Shown piece after piece: positions 1-8,029 of a stretch of DNA of 19,582 bases. The notes under the pieces are model-generated. The model searched no databases. It saw only the letters and a list, made by a program, of their open reading frames with translations, and was not told where the DNA came from. Positions within the stretch are counted from its first letter, which is position 1. Each line of letters opens with the position of its first letter. Both the position numbers and the translations under genes were made by a program. The stretch comes from Deltaproteobacteria bacterium (GTDB lineage: Bacteria; Myxococcota; B64-G9), in assembly GCA_003647095.1 (NCBI GenBank), contig QMME01000023.1:1-19582 (forward strand), read 5' to 3'.

Positions 1-872
1 GACTCCTCCAGATCGCGGGGGATGGTGTCGAAGTAGCCCTTGAGCATCCAAACGCAGAAGGGAATGGCGAAGGTGGAGTAGACCAGGATCAGCCCCAGCA
101 GCTGGTCCAGCAGTCCCAGCTTGTCGATGAGGATGTACAGCGGGATCATCATCATGGTGCCGGGAAACATCTGGATGACCAGGAAGGCCAGCAGGCCGCT
201 GCGCCGCCCGGGAAAGCGGAAGCGGCTGAAGGCATAGGCGGCGGTACAGGCCAGGAAGATGCCCAGCAGGGTGGTGGCCAGCGACACCACCAGGCTGTTG
301 AACAGCTGGTGGCCGAACACCCACACCGTGCGCCGCTGCATGGCTCCCAGGGGCTTGTCGCTGATGCCCAGGCGGCGGGCGTTTTCCGGGCCGGGATCCT
401 CGAGCCAGCTCGCCAGCCCGGCGCGCCCCAGCCGGGCGGCCCGGCGCAGGTCCCCGCCCAGGCCCTCGCGGCCGTAGTCGCCCAGCAGGTGGCAGGCGAA
501 GCAGCCCTTGCTCTCGAGCAGGCGGGCGCCGGCTTCCGGCAGCTCCCACTCGTCCTCCTCGTCGTCGTCGGCCTCCTCGTCGGCGGCGGCCGGCGGGGGG
601 GGAACCGCGGCCAGCAGCCCGGCCAGGCGCCCGGCGTCGCCGGGCTGCAGCTCCGGGCCCAGGCCCTCGACCTTGGAACGGGTGACCACCGCCAGGAAGT
701 TCTCCAGGCTGAAGCTGTCGGGCAGGGGGCTGAGGCGCATGTCGAAGGTCTGCCGCGGCTCCAGCGCGATCTGGAACACCTTGAGCACGGGAAACAGCAC
801 CACGGCGATGAAGGCCACGAAAAACAGGTGGGTCAACCACAGGCCCAGGCGGCTTTTGGACTTGGCGGCCAT
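1..872 (-). CDS. MalG-type sugar ABC permease with an inserted c-type cytochrome domain (partial)
   Basis: Partial: 290 residues are visible and the C-terminus is beyond the left edge. ATG at 872 lies 2 nt after the stop of the fused permease gene. Residues 1-33 give a positive N-terminus (MAAKSKSR) and TM1. Residues 190-277 carry three more spans with MalG-type sequence (AAYAFSRFRFPG, QMFPGTMMMIPLYIL, FDTIPRDLEE). The EAA loop that contacts the ATPase should follow off the edge. Between them, where the family has a short loop, residues about 66-182 are extra: an acidic linker (98-110), then a cytochrome c-like segment with C124-F-A-C127-H128, GLGGDL, W156-LEDP and candidate axial ligand M178. 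The positive-inside rule puts this insert in the periplasm, where heme is attached. I translated the frame base by base and found no stop or shift. The permease call is secure, the heme domain is strong by motif, and the role (redox sensing or gating) is inference. Confidence 0.88.
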   Translation of the reverse strand, partial: MAAKSKSRLGLWLTHLFFVAFIAVVLFPVLKVFQIALEPRQTFDMRLSPLPDSFSLENFLAVVTRSKVEGLGPELQPGDAGRLAGLLAAVPPPPAAADEEADDDEEDEWELPEAGARLLESKGCFACHLLGDYGREGLGGDLRRAARLGRAGLASWLEDPGPENARRLGISDKPLGAMQRRTVWVFGHQLFNSLVVSLATTLLGIFLACTAAYAFSRFRFPGRRSGLLAFLVIQMFPGTMMMIPLYILIDKLGLLDQLLGLILVYSTFAIPFCVWMLKGYFDTIPRDLEE

Positions 873-874
873 GG

Positions 875-3115
875 CTAGTCGAAGGCCCCCTCGGTGGCCC
901 GGCTCACCCGGTTGGTGAGCAGGGTGTAGCCCAGCAGGATGAGGAAGATCAGCGTCGAGTAGGCGGCCGCGTAGCCGTAGCGGTCGCCGCGCTCGAAGGC
1001 CCAGCGGAAGGCCTCGATGACCAGGATGTCGGTGGCCCCGTTGGGCGCGCCGCGGCTGACCAGGTAGATGATGTTGAACATGTTGAAGGTCCAGATGGTG
1101 CCCAGGATGATGGCCGGAAACAGCGCCGGCTTGAGCAGCGGCAGGGTGATGCGGCGGAACATCTCGAAGCGGCTGGCCCCGTCCACCTCGGCGGCCTCGT
1201 ACAGCTCCCGGGGAATGGACTGCAGGGCCCCCAGGCTGACCACCATCATGAAGGGGAAGCCCAGCCAGCAGTTGGCCACCAGGTTGGCCAGGAAGGCCGA
1301 CCAGGGCGAGTTCCACCAGGAGAAGCCCACCGTTCCCAGCAGGTGGTTGATCACCCCCTCGTCGGCGTCGAACATGCCCCGCCAGATGATGGCGGTGATG
1401 TAGTTGGGAATGGCCCAGGGGATGATGAGCAGCACCCGGTACAGCCGGCGCAGGCGCAGCAGCGGGTTGCGCAGCAGCAGCGCCAGCCCCAGGCCGATGG
1501 CCACGTGGATGACGACGTTGGCCGCCGTCCACGCCACGGTGATGAACAGCTTGTAGTAGAAGCTGAAGGGATCGTCGAGGGGGTACTCGCGCGAGGCCAG
1601 GATGTCTGTGAAGTTCTTCAGGCCCACGTAGTAGTACTCGCCCTGGTAGTGGCGGAAGAACGAGAGCCCCAGCCCCACCACGAAGGGCACCAGCACCAGC
1701 AGGCCGATGGCCAGCAGGGCCGGGGCCACGTAGGCGTAGGCGCTCTTCTGCTCCCGGGCCTGGCGCAGCAGTTGCCGGAAGCGGCGGTAGAACACCACCA
1801 CCAGCAGCCCCAGCAGCAGCGCCACGGCCGCTCCCACCCAGAGCATGGCCGCCAGGAAGTCGTCCATGCCCCGGCCGCGTTGCTTGAGCTGCCGGCCCTG
1901 GCGGAAGGACTCTATCTGGCTGCCCGCCCGCAGCTGCGCCTCGGCCAGGGCCTGGGCGGGGGTGGCCCGGCCGGTGACGGCGTTGACCAGGGCGTGGTTC
2001 ATGGGCACCCAGACCATCTGCATCTCCGGGCTGTTGCGCATGGGCACGGCGTACTTGAGCTGCTGGCGGAAGACGCTGATGACCGGGTCCCGCTGCTGCA
2101 GGCCGCGGTCGTAGAGGGCCTGGTTGGCCACCGGCTGCAGTCCCACCTGCAGGCGCACCCGGGCCTGGGCGTCGCGGGTGAGCCACTCCATGACCGTGAA
2201 GGCCCGGCGCGGCCGGGCCGCCCGCGCCGACAGCAGGAAGGCCTCCGAGCCCACGAAGGGCCGGGCCCGCCGGCCGCTGCGGCTGATCTCCGGCAGCAGG
2301 GCCACCCCGTAGGAGATCTTCTCCTGGTCGATCTCGCCCCGGAACCAGGGGCCGTTGATGACCATGGCCGCCCGCCCGGCGTTGAACAGCGAGGTGACCT
2401 TGATGGAGCTGACGTCCTGGGGGGCCAGGTGCAGCTCGCCCACCAGGTGGTGCACGAACCGCAGCGAGGCCACGTTTTCCGGGTTGTCCAGCTCCAGCCG
2501 GCCGCGCTCGTCGAAGAGCCGGCCGCCGAAGCCGTACAGCCAGGCGGCGTGGAAGTACAGGTCGGAATGCTCCCACACCAGGCCGTAGAGGGGTTGCTCG
2601 GCGCTGCCCCGGGCGGCGGCGGCGCGGGCCAGGGCGATCATCTCCCGGGTGTCGGCCGGCGCCCGCGGCACCAGGGCCTTGTTGTAGTAGAGCACCACGC
2701 TCTTGAAGGCGGTGGGCAGGCCGTAGAGCTTGCCCCGGTAGCGCAGCGGGTCGATGGTCTTCTTGAAGAAGCGTCCCGTCAGCCCCCGCGGCAGGTAGTC
2801 GTCCAGGGGAGCGATGTGCCCGGAATCGGCCCAGCCGCCGATGCGGTCGTGGGCCACGATGAAGATGTCGGGGCCGTGGCCGCGGGGAATGGCGGCGGTG
2901 AGCTTGTCCAGGTAGGCGTCGTAGGGAACGAAGACGGTCTTGACCTGCACCCCCGGGTGGCCGGTGTTGAAGGCGGTGACCGTCTGCTCCAGCGCCTGGC
3001 GCTCCTCGGCCCGGTAGGAGTGCCACAGCACCACGGTGTCGGCGGCCGCCGCCTCGCCGGCCAGCAGCAGGCAAATCGCCAGGCAGATGCTGCCGTGTGC
3101 CTTCACCGTCGCCAC
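875..3115 (-). CDS. Fused sugar-binding protein and MalF-type permease (MalEF-like)
   Basis: 746 residues. Residues 1-25 are a signal peptide ending EAAAA. Residues 26-405 form a family 1 extracellular solute-binding domain (VVLWHSYRAEERQAL, GPDIFIVAHD, NAGRAAMVINGPW). A span at 419-442 links to a permease domain from 462 with TM segments and the EAA loop at 641-663 (EAAEVDGASRFEMFRRITLP). The topology is consistent: the receptor is outside, the 419-442 span enters, and the permease core starts in the cytoplasm. Most sugar importers use a separate, diffusible binding protein, so this fusion fixes receptor stoichiometry. The GTG start at 3115 lies 1 nt after the malK-type stop (TGA 3119-3117); a second GTG at 3106 is an alternative. 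It likely imports maltodextrin or a related sugar as a heterodimer with the next gene's product. The substrate is inferred from family and context only. Confidence 0.93.
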   Translation of the reverse strand: MATVKAHGSICLAICLLLAGEAAAADTVVLWHSYRAEERQALEQTVTAFNTGHPGVQVKTVFVPYDAYLDKLTAAIPRGHGPDIFIVAHDRIGGWADSGHIAPLDDYLPRGLTGRFFKKTIDPLRYRGKLYGLPTAFKSVVLYYNKALVPRAPADTREMIALARAAAARGSAEQPLYGLVWEHSDLYFHAAWLYGFGGRLFDERGRLELDNPENVASLRFVHHLVGELHLAPQDVSSIKVTSLFNAGRAAMVINGPWFRGEIDQEKISYGVALLPEISRSGRRARPFVGSEAFLLSARAARPRRAFTVMEWLTRDAQARVRLQVGLQPVANQALYDRGLQQRDPVISVFRQQLKYAVPMRNSPEMQMVWVPMNHALVNAVTGRATPAQALAEAQLRAGSQIESFRQGRQLKQRGRGMDDFLAAMLWVGAAVALLLGLLVVVFYRRFRQLLRQAREQKSAYAYVAPALLAIGLLVLVPFVVGLGLSFFRHYQGEYYYVGLKNFTDILASREYPLDDPFSFYYKLFITVAWTAANVVIHVAIGLGLALLLRNPLLRLRRLYRVLLIIPWAIPNYITAIIWRGMFDADEGVINHLLGTVGFSWWNSPWSAFLANLVANCWLGFPFMMVVSLGALQSIPRELYEAAEVDGASRFEMFRRITLPLLKPALFPAIILGTIWTFNMFNIIYLVSRGAPNGATDILVIEAFRWAFERGDRYGYAAAYSTLIFLILLGYTLLTNRVSRATEGAFD

Positions 3116-3116
3116 C

Positions 3117-4202
<1,086 letters not shown>

Positions 4203-4211
4203 CTGCCCTCC

Positions 4212-4243
4212 AAAACGGGGACGGTCTTAACTTATTAACTTTT
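4212..4243 (-). repeat. REP-like repeat, class A, copy 1
   Basis: A 32-nt unit read on the minus strand as four As, GTTAATAAGTTAAGACCGTC, then CCCGTTTT. It matches 31 contiguous bases of copy 2 (5090-5120) in the same orientation and differs by one base from copy 3 (6320-6351), which is inverted. It fills the 47-nt gap between the lipoprotein stop (4250) and the malK-type start (4202), ending 10 nt from that start. Confidence 0.9.
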
Positions 4244-4249
4244 CGAGCA

Positions 4250-5140
4250 CTACCTCCGTCCCTTGCCTGTCTCGCCTCCCGCCGCCGCCAGCGGCCAGGC
4301 CGGCACCTCGGCCAGGCGCCCGGTGGCGACATCATACCCCGACAACGCCTTCTCTTGTAGCCCGACCGGGGCCAGGATGTCCACCACGTTGGGATGGTTG
4401 CCGCAGGGTGCACAGCCGCTGAAGTGGCAGCCCGGTCCCTGTTCGTCGTCGGGACGGCAGGGGCCGGGGTGGGCCAGCACCGGCATGAGCAGTCCCACCG
4501 GGGCCAGGGTGCCGCGCAGGCGATCGGCCAGGCGGAAGGACTGTCCCAGGCGGCTGCCGCCCACCAGCACCGCCACCGCCCGGGGCGTCCGCCCGCCCAG
4601 GAAGGCGGCCGGCAGTCGCGCCCGCAGGCGCCGTCCCGACACCCGCACCCTTTTCGGCAGGTAGACGTCGCCGGCCAGGTCGGTGCTGCGTCCCAGCGCC
4701 TCCGCCAGCAGTCCGGGCACCGGGCTCAGCACCACCGCCTTGTGCCAGCCGCCGGCGATGAGCACCCGCCGGCCGGGCAATGCCTGCCGGTGCGCGGGCT
4801 CGCTGCCGGCCAGCCGCAAGTAGACATCCACCGTCTGCAGGAACACCCGGCGCACCTCGTCGCGGGTGAGAAACAACCGGGCCCGGCGCACCGGCCGGGC
4901 GAAGCTCACCTCCAGCACCCAGTCCGCCCCCTCCCGCCCCAGCACCACCGCCCGCAGATCGCAGCTGCCGGGCACCAGCACCGGGCTTTCCGGGTAACGG
5001 TACCCCCCGGGCCCGTGATCGTCGCCGGCGGGGTCGTCCAGGCGCCAGCGCGGCCCGGCGGCACACGCCGCCACCAGCGCCACCACCAGAAACGGGGACG
5101 GTCTTAACTTATTAACTTTTTGCCGCTCCCGGCTAGCCAT
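4250..5140 (-). CDS. Lipoprotein with glucodextranase C-terminal-like (DOMON-type) carbohydrate-associated domain
   Basis: 296 residues from ATG 5140; an in-frame TTG at 5143 is just upstream. The signal peptide ends in a lipobox-like VAAC, so C26 would be lipidated, and A27-A28 suggests the outer membrane. Residues 35-285 resemble the glucodextranase C-terminal domain family (DDPAGDDHGPGGYRYP start, GGWHKAVVLSPVPG, then NHPNVVDILAPVGLQEKAL). That domain often accompanies starch or glucan enzymes and sugar transporters. A cysteine cluster C228, C238, C243, C246 (CHFSGCAPCG) lies in the region that in relatives precedes the NVVDIL motif; it could bind metal or form disulfides. It is not a CxxCH site. 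The REP repeat at 5090-5120 encodes residues 8-17 (KVNKLRPSPF), the charged signal-peptide n-region. The ATG overlaps the transposase stop (ATGGCTAG). The likely role is surface sugar binding for the transporter downstream. Confidence 0.78.
   Translation of the reverse strand: MASRERQKVNKLRPSPFLVVALVAACAAGPRWRLDDPAGDDHGPGGYRYPESPVLVPGSCDLRAVVLGREGADWVLEVSFARPVRRARLFLTRDEVRRVFLQTVDVYLRLAGSEPAHRQALPGRRVLIAGGWHKAVVLSPVPGLLAEALGRSTDLAGDVYLPKRVRVSGRRLRARLPAAFLGGRTPRAVAVLVGGSRLGQSFRLADRLRGTLAPVGLLMPVLAHPGPCRPDDEQGPGCHFSGCAPCGNHPNVVDILAPVGLQEKALSGYDVATGRLAEVPAWPLAAAGGETGKGRR
4251..4262 (-). repeat. REP-like motif, class C, copy 3 (12 of 13 bases)
   Basis: On the minus strand GGGACGGAGGTA, matching the class C motif except for its first G. 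It forms the last codons and the stop (TAG) of the lipoprotein gene, 7 nt from class A copy 1. Confidence 0.5.
5090..5120 (-). repeat. REP-like repeat, class A, copy 2 (left end of RAYT element)
   Basis: 31 nt identical to copy 1 over the shared length and inverted relative to copy 3 at 6320-6351. It begins 12 nt past the RAYT stop codon and lies wholly inside the start of the lipoprotein gene, encoding its residues 8-17. With copy 3 it brackets a 1262-nt unit containing only the transposase gene. Confidence 0.9.
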
Positions 5141-6278
5141 CAAAGACCTTCCGTCCGAACAACCTTTCCTCTATCTCCCTAACCCTCCGTAACAATATAG
5201 ATTGTACTTTCGAGGGATCCCGTCTGGATGCCGGATCCAGGGGTCTGGTTCCAAGAATCTCCACCAGCCTCTTCTTCATTGTTTTCAATACCCTTTTAAC
5301 CATCTCGTCATCAATGCCGGCGACTTTCTTGTTTCGCATGTCTCTCATCATCCTGCTGACCGCCGCCGGCTTGACCCCGAACATGTCGGCGATGTCGACC
5401 TGGGGCTTGCCGAATCGTTCACACCATATCCAGGCCGTGAGCTTTCTTCCTCTCGACACCGCCCTCGACCTGCTGCTACCCAGCAGCTGCTCTTTGTCCA
5501 GGCCAGTCTCCCGGCACACCGCCTCGAGCACGTCCATGGCTCCTATCGACACATCAGGGAACTGCTCCCGATCACTGTTCTCTTGCTTCTGCCTCCCGTA
5601 AACATCCAGAATGAAATCATCCGGTCCCAGCACTGGATAGCTGATCTCCACGGGCCCCTTGACCAGGCTGCGAATCCTCTTGGACATCTCCCGGGACACC
5701 TCGCCAGAGAACTCCGCCCGGCGTGGTTCGAACTTGCCACCTTCCACGAAGGCGGCGAATTTCTCGCGTGCCTGGACGATGTCATCCGACAGGCGGAGCA
5801 GCACTGGCATGAAATCCAGCCATTCAGGCGCCTTATCCAGACCCAGATAGGCCCGGTGGCTGGACCAGGAACTACCTTCCGCGCTGGCAACAATTTTCGC
5901 TCTTACCGGGTTGTTGTGCACGTACCTGACCAGCTCGAGCGCATATGTCTCGGAATCACAAAAGACGCTGTTGGGACGTTCCGCCATGGCCGTTCCCAGG
6001 CGGCCATATTTCCTGTTCAGCCAGTTGACCCAGCTGGCGTTGACCATCCTGGTGAATGTTCCCAACCTGGTGGTGCCCAGCTGCAGTACCAGATGGACGT
6101 GCGAAGACATGAGGCAGTAGGCGAGAACACGGGCATCCGTCCTGGAGCAGGCCACCCCGAGACAATTCAGGTACCTGTCCCTGGCTCCGTCGTGCTCCAG
6201 GAGGAACTGGCGGTTGTGGAACCTGCAGATCACGTGGAAGAGTCCACCCGTCGCATGAATACGAGCATATCTCGGCAT
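5133..6278 (-). CDS. REP-associated tyrosine transposase (RAYT / TnpA_REP, IS200-like Y1 family)
   Basis: 381 residues. The N-terminal Y1 transposase domain (1-130) starts MPRYARIHATGGLFHVICR. It has the HUH-type metal motif H60-V-H62 (CLMSSHVHLVL) and the candidate catalytic tyrosine Y119 in RYVHNNPVRA. Residues about 235-310 look like a DnaA domain IV-type helix-turn-helix (EAVCRETGLDKEQLLG, then PQVDIADMFGVKPAAVSRMM), found in a subset of RAYTs and presumably a DNA-binding module. All catalytic residues are intact, so it may be active. The gene uses more A/T-ending codons than its neighbours, consistent with horizontal entry. Class A repeats flank it as inverted ends (5090-5120 and 6320-6351). 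No clear Shine-Dalgarno site precedes the ATG. It would process REP-type hairpins as single strands; unlike classical IS200 elements, RAYTs are usually single-copy and domesticated. Confidence 0.93.
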   Translation of the reverse strand: MPRYARIHATGGLFHVICRFHNRQFLLEHDGARDRYLNCLGVACSRTDARVLAYCLMSSHVHLVLQLGTTRLGTFTRMVNASWVNWLNRKYGRLGTAMAERPNSVFCDSETYALELVRYVHNNPVRAKIVASAEGSSWSSHRAYLGLDKAPEWLDFMPVLLRLSDDIVQAREKFAAFVEGGKFEPRRAEFSGEVSREMSKRIRSLVKGPVEISYPVLGPDDFILDVYGRQKQENSDREQFPDVSIGAMDVLEAVCRETGLDKEQLLGSSRSRAVSRGRKLTAWIWCERFGKPQVDIADMFGVKPAAVSRMMRDMRNKKVAGIDDEMVKRVLKTMKKRLVEILGTRPLDPASRRDPSKVQSILLRRVREIEERLFGRKVFDG

Positions 6279-6319
6279 TGCAAAAGGAGATTCTCAACTG
6301 GAGTCCAAAAGGTCAAATG

Positions 6320-6351
6320 AAAAGTTAATAAGTTAAGACCGTCCCCCTTTT
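6320..6351 (+). repeat. REP-like repeat, class A, copy 3 (right end of RAYT element, inverted)
   Basis: 32 nt in opposite orientation to copies 1 and 2, with one change (C for G at the 28th base of the plus-strand unit, giving GTCCCCCTTTT). It sits 42 nt upstream of the RAYT start and about 70 nt upstream of the divergent oadG-like start, so it occupies the only intergenic gap between the two transcription units. Confidence 0.9.
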
Positions 6352-6362
6352 AGTCCTTTTGC

Positions 6363-6392
6363 TTGCAATGGCCCCGCCGGGTTATCTATGCT
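6363..6392 (+). promoter_or_regulatory. Possible sigma70-type promoter for the decarboxylase genes
   Basis: TTGCAA (6363-6368) and TATGCT (6387-6392) are 18 nt apart and lie about 30 nt before the GTG start at 6423. Both boxes match the consensus in four or five of six positions. The surrounding DNA is lower in GC than the genes. No transcript evidence is available; this is a pattern match only. Confidence 0.35.
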
Positions 6393-6410
6393 GGCGGCGC
6401 TGGTGAGAGC

Positions 6411-6416
6411 GGGAGG
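6411..6416 (+). promoter_or_regulatory. Shine-Dalgarno site deciding the oadG-like GTG start
   Basis: GGGAGG ends 6 nt before GTG at 6423. This favours that codon over the in-frame ATG at 6363, which has no such site and would add a non-conserved extension. Confidence 0.7.
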
Positions 6417-6422
6417 AGAGCG

Positions 6423-6827
6423 GTGGCCGACATCTGGCAGAAGATCGTGCAGGGTCAGGGTGGCCTGATCACGGCGGTGGGCATCATCGGGGTGTTCATC
6501 GCCCTGACCTGCCTGTACCTGTTCATCGCCGGCATGCGGCGCAGCAGCCGCGCCTGGCGGCGTCGGCGGCGGCAGCGGGCCGGCCCGGCTCCGGACAGCG
6601 CTTCGCCCCCGGCGGCCGTGCCCGTCGCGGAAACGGCGGCCGGGAGTACCGGCGGGGAAAACGATGACGAAGAGCCCCTGCGGGCGGCGGCGGCCGCGGC
6701 GGCGTTTCTGCAACTGCGGGCCCGGGCCGCCCGCGCGCCGGCACCCGGGCGCGGCGGGCCGGGTTCGGCCTGGCGGATGTCGGGACGGCTGGGGCTGATG
6801 CAGCGGCCGGGCCGGCGCCGACCCTGA
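6423..6827 (+). CDS. OadG-like gamma subunit of sodium-pump decarboxylase
   Basis: 134 residues from GTG 6423. One membrane span (about 14-37, LITAVGIIGVFIALTCLYLFIAG) is followed by a basic turn, an Ala/Pro-rich linker and a short C-terminal block (SAWRMSGRLGLM). This is the layout of OadG/MmdD-type subunits, which anchor the carboxyltransferase and biotin carrier to the beta channel. Sequence conservation in this family is weak, so the call rests on layout and on the position 13 nt upstream of an unmistakable beta subunit. A general small membrane protein is the alternative. Confidence 0.72.
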   Translation: MADIWQKIVQGQGGLITAVGIIGVFIALTCLYLFIAGMRRSSRAWRRRRRQRAGPAPDSASPPAAVPVAETAAGSTGGENDDEEPLRAAAAAAAFLQLRARAARAPAPGRGGPGSAWRMSGRLGLMQRPGRRRP

Positions 6828-6840
6828 CGGCGGAAGAGAC

Positions 6841-8001
6841 ATGGACTTCCTGTTCAACCTGCTCAACTGCACCGCGTTGCTCAACCTCACCTGGGGCAAC
6901 CTGCTCATGGACGCGGTGGGCATCTTCTTCATCTACATCGCCATCAAGAAGCACTACGAGCCGCTGCTGCTGGTGCCCATCGGCATGGGCATCCTCATGG
7001 GCAACGTGGCCCCCATCGTCATCGACGGCAAGCAGATCTTCTTCATGCTGGTCAACGGCGAGATCGCCCGGGGCACGGGCCAGTACAGCGTCATGTACTA
7101 CCTGTACTTCGGGGTGCGCACCGGCATCTACCCGGCGCTGATCTTCCTGGGCATCGGGGCCATGACCGATTTCTCCTGCCTGCTGGCCCGGCCCAAGCTG
7201 GTGCTGCTGGGGGCGGCGGCCCAGGTGGGCATCTTCGTCACCTACCTGGGCGCCCTGGCGCTGGGCTTCCTGCCCCACGAGGCCGGGGCCATCGGCATCA
7301 TCGGCGGCGCTGACGGGCCCACGGCCATCTTCCTCAGCTCCATCCTGGCCCCGGAGCTGGTGGCCCCCATCGCCATCGCCGCCTACTCCTACATGGCCCT
7401 GGTGCCGGTCATCCAGCCGCCCATCATGAAGCTGCTGACCACCCGCCGCGAGCGGCTCATCCGCATGTCCACCCCGCCGCCGGTCTCCCGCCGGGAGAAG
7501 ATACTCTTCCCCATCGGCGCCTTCCTCATCTGCACCGTGGTGGCGCCGGGCTCGGCCATCCTCACCGGCTGCTTCTTCTTCGGCAACCTGCTCAAGGAGT
7601 GCGGGGTCACCGAGCGCCTGGCGCAGACGGCGCGCACCTCCTTCGTGGACATCGTCACCATCCTGGTGGGCGTGTGCGTGGGCTGCTCGGCCTCGGCCGA
7701 CACCTTCCTCCAGCCCCGCTCCCTGCTCATCTTCGCCCTGGGGGCCTTCTCCTTCGCCGTGGCCACCGCCTCGGGGGTGCTGTTCGCCAAGTTCATGAAC
7801 CTGTTCTCCCGCGACAAGATCAACCCCCTCATCGGCGCCGCCGGGGTCTCGGCGGTGCCCGACTCGGCGCGGGTGGCGCAGATGGTCGGCCAGGAGGAGG
7901 ATCACCAGAACCACCTGCTCATGCACGCCATGGGCCCCAACGTGGCCGGGGTGATCGGCTCGGCCATGGCCGCGGGCATTCTCTGGTCGTTGCTGGGCTG
8001 A
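6841..8001 (+). CDS. oadB: Sodium ion-translocating decarboxylase beta subunit
   Basis: 386 residues, full length for the OadB/MmdB/GcdB family. It is an integral membrane protein with the diagnostic GGADGPTAIF (155-164, including the conserved Asp involved in decarboxylation and sodium transport) and NPLIGAAGVSAVPDSARV near the C-terminus. It couples decarboxylation of a carboxybiotin to export of sodium ions. The acid decarboxylated (oxaloacetate, methylmalonyl-CoA or glutaconyl-CoA) depends on the alpha subunit, which is not in this window. ATG at 6841 follows a GGCGGAAGAGAC stretch acting as ribosome site. It is cotranscribed with the upstream gamma-like gene and convergent with ccsA, with a 28-nt gap. 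Confidence 0.95.
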   Translation: MDFLFNLLNCTALLNLTWGNLLMDAVGIFFIYIAIKKHYEPLLLVPIGMGILMGNVAPIVIDGKQIFFMLVNGEIARGTGQYSVMYYLYFGVRTGIYPALIFLGIGAMTDFSCLLARPKLVLLGAAAQVGIFVTYLGALALGFLPHEAGAIGIIGGADGPTAIFLSSILAPELVAPIAIAAYSYMALVPVIQPPIMKLLTTRRERLIRMSTPPPVSRREKILFPIGAFLICTVVAPGSAILTGCFFFGNLLKECGVTERLAQTARTSFVDIVTILVGVCVGCSASADTFLQPRSLLIFALGAFSFAVATASGVLFAKFMNLFSRDKINPLIGAAGVSAVPDSARVAQMVGQEEDHQNHLLMHAMGPNVAGVIGSAMAAGILWSLLG

Positions 8002-8029
8002 GGGAAGCCCCCGCCGCCGCTCTCGCACC

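Noticed and set aside
300..900. Frameshift or assembly join explaining the cytochrome insert
   Set aside because: The translation is continuous in one frame, codon usage is the same across the insert, and both flanks are permease sequence, so a simple frame error is not supported; a chimeric join cannot be fully excluded without reads.
4394..4412. CAPCGNH in the lipoprotein as a second heme-binding site
   Set aside because: A c-type heme site needs CxxCH; the residue after the second Cys is Gly, and the His is two residues further on.
5700..5760. GGTTCGAA-type sequence suggesting a tRNA T-loop
   Set aside because: It lies inside the RAYT coding frame and no cloverleaf arms could be found around it.
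6279..6320. Promoter for the RAYT and transporter operon on the minus strand
   Set aside because: A TTGACC box is present, but the matching -10 (GAATCT) is too poor to call.
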